DNA of 10,915 bases, taken from an uncultured Clostridia bacterium (GTDB taxonomy: Bacteria; Bacillota; Clostridia; Lachnospirales; Lachnospiraceae). The notes under the pieces are model-generated. The model was given only the letters and a program-made list of their open reading frames with translations. It was not told the origin of the DNA and ran no database searches. Of the stretch, positions 6,496 through 10,915 are shown in pieces; positions within the stretch are counted from its first letter, which is position 1; each line of letters begins with the position of its first letter. The position numbers and the translations under genes were made by a program. Location: contig CAMUFS010000073.1 in the NCBI GenBank assembly GCA_947088195.1, positions 1-10,915 of the forward strand, read 5' to 3'.

Positions 6496-7257
6496 TTAAG
6501 CTGTGGTAAATATCTGAATTTTTTCTTCCATCTCCTTGGAAAGTACACGGATTCCCTTCACTTTATCATAGATCTCCGAAATCTCTTTATAAGCCATCTC
6601 AAGCTCTGCTGTGATCTCCTCCACACTTGCAGAATTTTCTTCTGATATAGCCGCAGAATTTTGTACAATGGCCACGGTATCCATCCTTCTCTCCTCCAGC
6701 TTCTGTGCTTCTCTAATAATATCCTCCACACCGCTGACCGTCTTAGAAATGCCATCTCTGACATCCTGAAAGCCATCTCCGGCCTTCTTCATATTCTCTC
6801 CTTGATTTTCCACCGCTGTCTTAATTTCCTCCACTCGCTTCAATGTGTGGGAAGTATTCATATTCAGATCGGCAACAATATTCTTTATTTGCCCTGCTGC
6901 TCTGTCAGACTCCTCCGAAAGCTGTTGGATCTCTGTGGCAACCACAGCAAACCCTTTGCCTTGGTCACCTGCTCTCGCTGCTTCTATGCTTGCATTGAGG
7001 GACAGAAGCTTTGTCTGCGCTGCAATTTCTGTGATAATTTCTGTAGCGGAGCTTATCTTCTCCACAGAAATACTGGTACTATTTGTCTGCTCAGATAGAA
7101 AGCCTATCGCTGCTCTCACTTCCTCCATCACCTCAACCATTGCTCCAAACTGTAGCGCTGCTTCCTCCGATACCTCATTCATCTCTTTTGAAATCTGATT
7201 GAGCTTGTTTGCCTCTGTTCCATTATACTCAATAAGCTCTCCCATCTCTGTCAGCAC
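6496..7257 (-). CDS. C-terminal signalling half of the frameshifted chemotaxis receptor
   Basis: 253 codons counted from a GTG at 7257, which follows the shift and is probably not a true start; an ATG at 7245 has a weak AAGG about 11 nt upstream. It is almost wholly coiled coil. The receptor tip that contacts CheA and CheW is intact: IAAQTKLLSLNASIEAARAG (78-97), then KGFAVVATEIQQL (101-113). Methylation-helix-like stretches lie on both sides. No C-terminal pentapeptide tether for CheR/CheB is visible; it ends KIQIFTTA. If made alone, it would be a soluble signalling fragment without a sensor. The stop lies 59 bp before the diguanylate cyclase ATG. Confidence 0.8.
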   Translation of the reverse strand: MLTEMGELIEYNGTEANKLNQISKEMNEVSEEAALQFGAMVEVMEEVRAAIGFLSEQTNSTSISVEKISSATEIITEIAAQTKLLSLNASIEAARAGDQGKGFAVVATEIQQLSEESDRAAGQIKNIVADLNMNTSHTLKRVEEIKTAVENQGENMKKAGDGFQDVRDGISKTVSGVEDIIREAQKLEERRMDTVAIVQNSAAISEENSASVEEITAELEMAYKEISEIYDKVKGIRVLSKEMEEKIQIFTTA

Positions 7258-8182
7258 CTTCTGCCTGATTGTTGCAGCTTACCGCTATTCCCTGTACAAC
7301 TCCCTCCACTTCCTCCATCACATGATGAACGGACGCAGAAATCTTCTCAAGAGCAACCGACTCTTCCGAAACCTCTTCACTCTTTGACCGTATTCCCACA
7401 ATAATCTGTTTTAATTCCTCTCTCAGTACCTTTATGCTTCCTCCCAGCTCACCGATCTCATCCTTTCTGCGAAGAATCCCATTATCTACGTCAACATTGA
7501 GATTTCCAGAAGCGATTTCTGCCAAAAATCCCATACTCTTTCTTAAAAGCGTCACGATCCGATTCACCATCTGATAGACAATCACCACTGTAAATAGAAT
7601 TGCTAACACTATCACAACCAAAAGCTGCCTTCTAACTTTATTGATAATGGTTGAAACCGTGCGCTGTGGTGTGCCAAGAAAAATCATACCTACGACTTCC
7701 TCTGTCCCTTCCTGATAAAAGGGAGCATAATACACTATATACTGTGTGCCCAATATCTCCACATTTCTGTTTTGATAAGTTTTTCCCTCATAAAGTACCT
7801 GCTGCACCACCTCCTGCGCTGCCTTGGTACCTACCTGCCGTGCCCCATTATTATCTGTAATGGAAGTAAGAATCCTTGTATCTTCCCAGAACACTGTCAC
7901 CTCTAAACCAGTATTTTCTTTAATATGATCTACAATATCCAAAGCCTGTGAAATATTAAATTCCTCACCCTTCCACAACTCTCCATTCTCATCCAGCCAA
8001 TATTGCCCATCACTGCTGATCTCAAAAATATTTCTCACCGTCAATGTAGTTGCCTGCATCCCCACATATGCCTCATTATAAATTCCACTTGCGATTCTGT
8101 CCGCTGCCACCAAAAACATGCTCACGCCAAGCAAGACTACAGGTATCAACGACAACGATAGAATTTTTGCCTTTAATTTCAT
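7229..8182 (-). CDS. N-terminal sensor half of the frameshifted chemotaxis receptor
   Basis: 317 residues. TM1 at about 6-27; periplasmic-type region about 28-184 resembling a single Cache domain (TGLEVTVFWEDTRILTSI and YYAPFYQ...GMIFLGTP); TM2 about 187-206; HAMP about 207-260 (AEIASGNLNVDV, RKDEIGELGGSI); then the start of the signalling helix (SVHHVMEEVEGVVQGI). After NNQAEG the frame changes to ADRDGRAY and stops at 7229, so the last eight residues are off-frame. The ATG at 8182 has an AAAGG about 12 nt upstream. A TATAAT at 8234-8239 with no clear -35 may be its promoter; the gap to the kinase gene is 104 bp, so readthrough is also possible. Confidence 0.82.
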   Translation of the reverse strand: MKLKAKILSLSLIPVVLLGVSMFLVAADRIASGIYNEAYVGMQATTLTVRNIFEISSDGQYWLDENGELWKGEEFNISQALDIVDHIKENTGLEVTVFWEDTRILTSITDNNGARQVGTKAAQEVVQQVLYEGKTYQNRNVEILGTQYIVYYAPFYQEGTEEVVGMIFLGTPQRTVSTIINKVRRQLLVVIVLAILFTVVIVYQMVNRIVTLLRKSMGFLAEIASGNLNVDVDNGILRRKDEIGELGGSIKVLREELKQIIVGIRSKSEEVSEESVALEKISASVHHVMEEVEGVVQGIAVSCNNQAEGADRDGRAY

Positions 8183-8286
8183 TATTTGCTCTGCCTTTCT
8201 TTGAAGTTTTCAACTCACAATTCGCTATTTTACATTATAGCTCCACACAGAACAAACCAGATCCCCCTATTCTTCGCAAAAGGTGG

Positions 8287-9636
8287 CTAAAATTTCGCAA
8301 ACAGCACAATATGAAACATGCCATTCTCACAATAGCAGCCTACATTCCCTCCAATTTTATCCGAAAAAGAAAGCACACTCTGCATCCCCAGCCCATGATT
8401 CTTCCCCTTTCCACTGTTGGGCAGACCAGTGACCGGATCAAAAACCATCTCCTTCTTATACTCATTTCTCAAATGAATCAGCAAATGCTCATCCATGCAA
8501 TGAACCTCACCCTCTATATATCTTTTTTCCTCCTCAAAATCCTTCACACACACCAGCGCATTCTCCAAAAGATTTGCAAGAACCGCCGCGAACTCATAAG
8601 CATTGACCGGAATATCTTTTGGTACATTCATATCCAACTGCACTGCAATATGACTAAACTGCACCTTTTCCAAAAGATTTGACACAATCGCATTGACGAT
8701 TAAATTATTACAATATTTTGTCACCTTATTCTCGTCCACAACGGCATTGATATGCTGTGTTATCTTTCTAATCTCATCATACTCGCCCTGATCCAGAAGA
8801 GAATCGATTATGGCAGAATAGTGCCTCATATCATGACGCATAATCTTTAGATTCTGTTCTGCCTGCTCCACCACATAATATTGATTCTCAAGTCCCTTTA
8901 TGTAGGATTCAAATTGAATATTTTTCCAATAAATCCCGCTTCTTCTCTCCTCACTCTCCACATAACGCATCACCACCACATAGGACACAAACATAGTAAT
9001 AATAAAGATCACCACACCCGGAATATTATTTGGATTATCATAAAGAGTATAAGGAAAAAAGGCAAGAAAGAAAAATCCACAATAAAAAAACACTGGTATC
9101 ATACACAATTCCCACCAGCTATTTCCATACTCCTTCTCACAACATTTCATCCATGGCTCATTTAATCGAATATATAAAAACAACAAAATAATTGCATGTA
9201 TCCCAATACTTCCCACCAGCGCAATTATCATGCTGCCCGTTCCAATATAAAAAATAGAGGCTGCAATACTTCCCGCTATCACATAATTTGAAGCACTGAG
9301 TCCCATAAACAACACTCTGCTGTCCCTTTTTTTAGAAATCAAAATAGCCGTAAACTGTGTCACCAATATCTGAAACACTGTCACTACAATATAACATATA
9401 TCACTATCAGGAAAAACATTTAACTTTAATAGATCCGATACAGACAAAAATAAAAAAGAAGAAAAACAAAGAATCCCTGTCTTTCGCTTTGAATAGCGGT
9501 GTGGCAAAAAAAGTGCTATAAATAATAATAAAAAAAAATGACTTATCATATAATAAGAATTTCTAAAACCATCCAACCCTATTTCCTCCACACCTAACAA
9601 CATATCCATTCCCCTATCTATATTCTTTTGAGACAT
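8287..9636 (-). CDS. AgrC-like sensor histidine kinase, GHKL type
   Basis: 449 residues. The N-terminal half is about six hydrophobic segments (around 28-46, 55-70, 78-100, 115-155, 178-197 and 206-224). Then a linker helix, the phosphoacceptor box MRHDMRHY with H268, and a GHKL ATPase domain with the N box NLLENAL (355-361, N359) and G box GKGKNHGLGM (409-418). This is the HPK10 layout used by AgrC/VirS-type kinases that sense peptides or other signals at the membrane and phosphorylate LytTR regulators. No agrB or agrD is in the window, so the signal is unknown. Its start overlaps the regulator gene by 23 bp. The ATG at 9636 has AAGGAA about 11 nt upstream; an ATG at 9603 (codon 12) with AGGGG is an alternative. 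The region is visibly more AT-rich than the t6A block. Confidence 0.9.
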   Translation of the reverse strand: MSQKNIDRGMDMLLGVEEIGLDGFRNSYYMISHFFLLLFIALFLPHRYSKRKTGILCFSSFLFLSVSDLLKLNVFPDSDICYIVVTVFQILVTQFTAILISKKRDSRVLFMGLSASNYVIAGSIAASIFYIGTGSMIIALVGSIGIHAIILLFLYIRLNEPWMKCCEKEYGNSWWELCMIPVFFYCGFFFLAFFPYTLYDNPNNIPGVVIFIITMFVSYVVVMRYVESEERRSGIYWKNIQFESYIKGLENQYYVVEQAEQNLKIMRHDMRHYSAIIDSLLDQGEYDEIRKITQHINAVVDENKVTKYCNNLIVNAIVSNLLEKVQFSHIAVQLDMNVPKDIPVNAYEFAAVLANLLENALVCVKDFEEEKRYIEGEVHCMDEHLLIHLRNEYKKEMVFDPVTGLPNSGKGKNHGLGMQSVLSFSDKIGGNVGCYCENGMFHIVLFAKF

Positions 9637-10348
9637 ATAAAAGATATTCCTTTTTCACCTCTGATGCCCGTGTTCTACTAATCGGTATATTCCTGCCATT
9701 CTCCATCACTACACCATCCATTGTCAGCCTTCTTATATACCCCAAATTAACCACAAATGATTTATGAATCTGTATAAAATTTTTATTATCCAATATTTCT
9801 CTAATTTCCTCATCAAAAGACTTTCGAATAAAAATACTTTTCACTTTTTCCCCACTTATGAAAGAAACCTCCAAATGTCTGGAGGCATTTTCTATATATT
9901 CAATTCTCGAATAAGGAATAGGCATCAGCCCATCCTTCGTTTTCAGCAAATAAACGGGTTCTATCTTTCTTCCCATATAGGACAGCGCATAATCCATTGC
10001 CTCAAAAAACTTTTCTTCTCTGACAGGCTTTAACAAATATCTGACAGCATGTACCCCATACGCCTCCATTGCAAAATCTTCCGATGAGGTAATGTAGATA
10101 ATAATATTGTCACTGCCCGCCTTCCTAATCTGGTTTCCTATATCAATTCCCGTTTTTTCGGACATAATCATATCTAAAATATAAATATCCGCCATTTCTC
10201 GCCTTTGTATTTTATCAAAAAGCTTCACCGCATCTGAAAATTTCTCCACCTCAAACTCTGCTTTTAGACCAAGTCTTTTATACTTTACCAACAGATTTTT
10301 GATCATTGCCAAATCTTCAATATTATCATCACAAATTACTATTTTCAT
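9614..10348 (-). CDS. LytTR-family response regulator (AgrA-like)
   Basis: 244 residues. Receiver domain about 1-120: acidic pair D7/D8 (VICDDN), phosphoacceptor D59 in YILDMIM, T87 in YITSSEDF and K107 in LLKPV. The LytTR DNA-binding domain occupies about 132-240: IPYSRIEYIENASRHLEV, FIQIHKSFVVNLGYIRRL and IPISRTRASEVKKEYL are its characteristic strands. Such regulators bind paired direct repeats upstream of targets. It is the first gene of a kinase pair whose kinase frame begins inside its 3' end. No strong Shine-Dalgarno precedes the ATG at 10348 (only AGAAGAAAG), suggesting modest translation. Targets are unknown; the adjacent receptor and diguanylate cyclase are candidates by position only. 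Confidence 0.92.
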   Translation of the reverse strand: MKIVICDDNIEDLAMIKNLLVKYKRLGLKAEFEVEKFSDAVKLFDKIQRREMADIYILDMIMSEKTGIDIGNQIRKAGSDNIIIYITSSEDFAMEAYGVHAVRYLLKPVREEKFFEAMDYALSYMGRKIEPVYLLKTKDGLMPIPYSRIEYIENASRHLEVSFISGEKVKSIFIRKSFDEEIREILDNKNFIQIHKSFVVNLGYIRRLTMDGVVMENGRNIPISRTRASEVKKEYLLYVSKEYR

Positions 10349-10385
10349 TTGTTTATCTACTGCTTTCTTCTATGTTTTTTTATTA

Positions 10386-10394
10386 AGTATAACA
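10386..10394 (-). promoter_or_regulatory. extended -10 promoter for the two-component operon
   Basis: Minus strand TGTTATACT: TATACT (10386-10391) preceded by TG and one base. No good -35 lies at 16-18 bp, as expected for an extended -10 promoter. Predicted start near 10379, leader about 30 nt. An AT-rich palindromic stretch (AATAATTATT, about 10423-10432) lies upstream and could be a regulator site. Confidence 0.5.
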
Positions 10395-10523
10395 TGTTTT
10401 CAAGAAAATACCATACATTTTGAATAATTATTTCACAATACAGGGAAACCTTTCTATTTCTAATATACAAAACTGGACAGAATTATAGAGAATGGGGGAT
10501 TATATTTGAGAATGGTTGGGTCC

Positions 10524-10664
10524 GCATAGACAAAACATGAGTATCCTCCGTCACCGCGCTCCCGCTTAGTGAAAAACGTAACGGATGCTAAACTCGTGAG
10601 AAACCTCGTTAAGCACCGACGTTTTTCAATAGGTTCCTTGAGGATACTCATGTTTTGTCCATGC
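10524..10664. repeat. 141-bp nested palindromic element, copy 1
   Basis: Outer arms 10524-10548 and 10640-10664 are 25 bp each and complementary except one position (A10528/C10660, a G-U wobble on the minus-strand RNA). Inside, TGAAAAACGT (10570-10579) pairs with ACGTTTTTCA (10619-10628). After a 2-nt bulge CGG (10582-10584) pairs with CCG (10616-10618), then TGCT with AGCA (10586-10589 / 10612-10615) and AAC with GTT (10591-10593 / 10608-10610), closing on GAG/CTC with an AAAC loop. The left internal segment (about 10549-10567) can form a small GCG/CGC side stem. A six-T run (10668-10673) follows on the plus strand, so it may also terminate plus-strand transcription. No coding potential. Confidence 0.8.
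10583..10637 (-). repeat. 55-bp core of copy 1, inverted relative to 10861-10915
   Basis: Aligned to the reverse complement of 10861-10915 it is identical at 50 of 55 positions; all five differences are transitions (10587, 10592, 10609, 10614, 10615). Four of the five form two compensatory base-pair changes in the hairpin, and the fifth turns a T-A pair into T-G. Confidence 0.85.
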
Positions 10665-10860
10665 TGCTTTTTTCTGTATTCTAAACACGTCGTTATGAAA
10701 CATCTTTTATGAACTTTACACACACTTTTGTTATCGAACATATCTTGTAAACTTCACACCTATTCAAAATATATTGCTTACTATCACGTAAAAAATATAG
10801 AAGATCAACACTTCTCAGCGCAGCCAAGAAAGTAGCCCAGAGAACTGCTTATAGTCCTGC

Positions 10861-10915
10861 GGAACCTATTGAAAAACGTCGGCACTTAGCGAGGTTTCTC
10901 ACGAGCTTAGTATCC
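10861..10915 (+). repeat. partial copy 2 of the structured element (cut by window edge)
   Basis: Begins GGAACCTATTGAAAAACGTC, matching copy 1 read on the minus strand, and stops at the window edge in the apical hairpin. Its stem pairs are 10884-10911 (A-T, G-C in copy 1) and 10889-10906 (G-C, A-T in copy 1). The bases just before it (about 10836-10860) do not match the outer arm of copy 1, so either the outer stem is locus-specific or this copy has lost it. Confidence 0.75.

Larger units (their letters stand above)
6496..8182 (-). pseudogene. methyl-accepting chemotaxis protein gene disrupted by a frameshift
   Basis: Two overlapping minus-strand frames together make one canonical receptor: TM1, sensor domain, TM2 and HAMP in the first, the complete cytoplasmic signalling hairpin in the second. 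The frame breaks near 7255-7260, within a GCAGAAGGTGCTGACAG context. Joined, the product would be about 560 residues, a normal receptor length. Neither half alone could transduce a signal. There is no long homopolymer at the break, arguing against a simple read error, and no obvious slippery heptamer for programmed shifting. The remainder is intact and conserved, so the break is recent, or an assembly error. Confidence 0.75.
10349..10915. other. 567-bp gene-free right end with leader and structured repeats
   Basis: No frame here looks like a protein: the longest (10460-10741, minus) runs straight through a large palindrome and has no recognisable domain or Shine-Dalgarno. From left to right it holds the two-component promoter and leader (10349-10394), an AT-rich stretch (10395-10523), the complete palindromic element (10524-10664) followed by a six-T run, an AT-rich spacer (10665-10860), and the start of an inverted second copy (10861-10915). 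Confidence 0.7.

Noticed and set aside
5984..6499. 171-codon plus-strand open frame opposite the diguanylate cyclase N-terminus
   Set aside because: Antisense to a membrane-domain coding region; its composition mirrors the sense gene and it has no motif or start signal.
7229..7290. Programmed ribosomal frameshift in the receptor gene
   Set aside because: No X-XXY-YYZ slippery heptamer or CUU-type shift site with stimulatory Shine-Dalgarno is visible, and receptors are not known to use this; a mutation is simpler.
8050..8682. 210-codon plus-strand open frame across the kinase/receptor junction
   Set aside because: It runs antisense to two well-supported genes, with a biased K/H/L/I composition typical of antisense frames and no ribosome site.
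10524..10664. Retron msr-msd or CRISPR-like interpretation of the long palindrome
   Set aside because: No reverse transcriptase or cas gene is in the window, there is no regular repeat-spacer array, and the structure is one nested hairpin.
10460..10741. 93-codon minus-strand open frame in the right-hand gene-free region
   Set aside because: It reads through both arms of the long palindrome, has low-complexity composition, no ribosome site and no recognisable domain; it is the shadow of the repeat.

Overview
The window looks like chromosome of an anaerobic, flagellated Firmicute, most likely a Lachnospiraceae-type Clostridium. The grounds are protein style, Shine-Dalgarno use, a tsaE-tsaB-rimI order of the Bacillus/Clostridia kind, chemotaxis and c-di-GMP proteins, and a LytTR/GHKL two-component pair. 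This placement is inference from gene content. Every gene found is on the minus strand, so transcription runs from high to low coordinates.

Right end (10349-10915): no credible gene. It holds the leader of the two-component operon and two inverted copies of a highly structured palindromic element. The second copy runs off the window. The differences between the copies preserve base pairing.

Signalling block (10348 down to 4499): a LytTR response regulator overlaps an AgrC-like GHKL histidine kinase. Next comes a methyl-accepting chemotaxis protein broken by a frameshift into an N-terminal sensor half and a C-terminal signalling half. Last is a membrane diguanylate cyclase with Cache, HAMP, PAS-like and GGDEF parts. 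Together they read as an environmental sensing unit (transcription, motility, c-di-GMP).

tRNA-modification block (4411 down to 1): a strong promoter sits under a 25-bp palindrome and drives a YcxB-like membrane protein, tsaE, tsaB and rimI, each joined to the next by a 4-bp stop/start overlap. After a gap with a new promoter and a long 5'-leader hairpin comes a small two-CXXC protein. Then follow ribonuclease Z, a membrane-anchored protein of unknown function, and the start of tsaD, which is cut by the window edge. TsaB, TsaD and TsaE cooperate in t6A37 synthesis on tRNA, and RNase Z trims tRNA 3' ends, so the block has a tRNA maturation theme. tsaD is separated from its usual partners by three genes.

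No tRNA, rRNA, CRISPR array, transposase or phage gene was seen. The points most worth checking are the covarying inverted elements at the right end, the broken chemotaxis receptor, the operator-like palindrome at 4442-4466, and the leader hairpin at 2217-2264.
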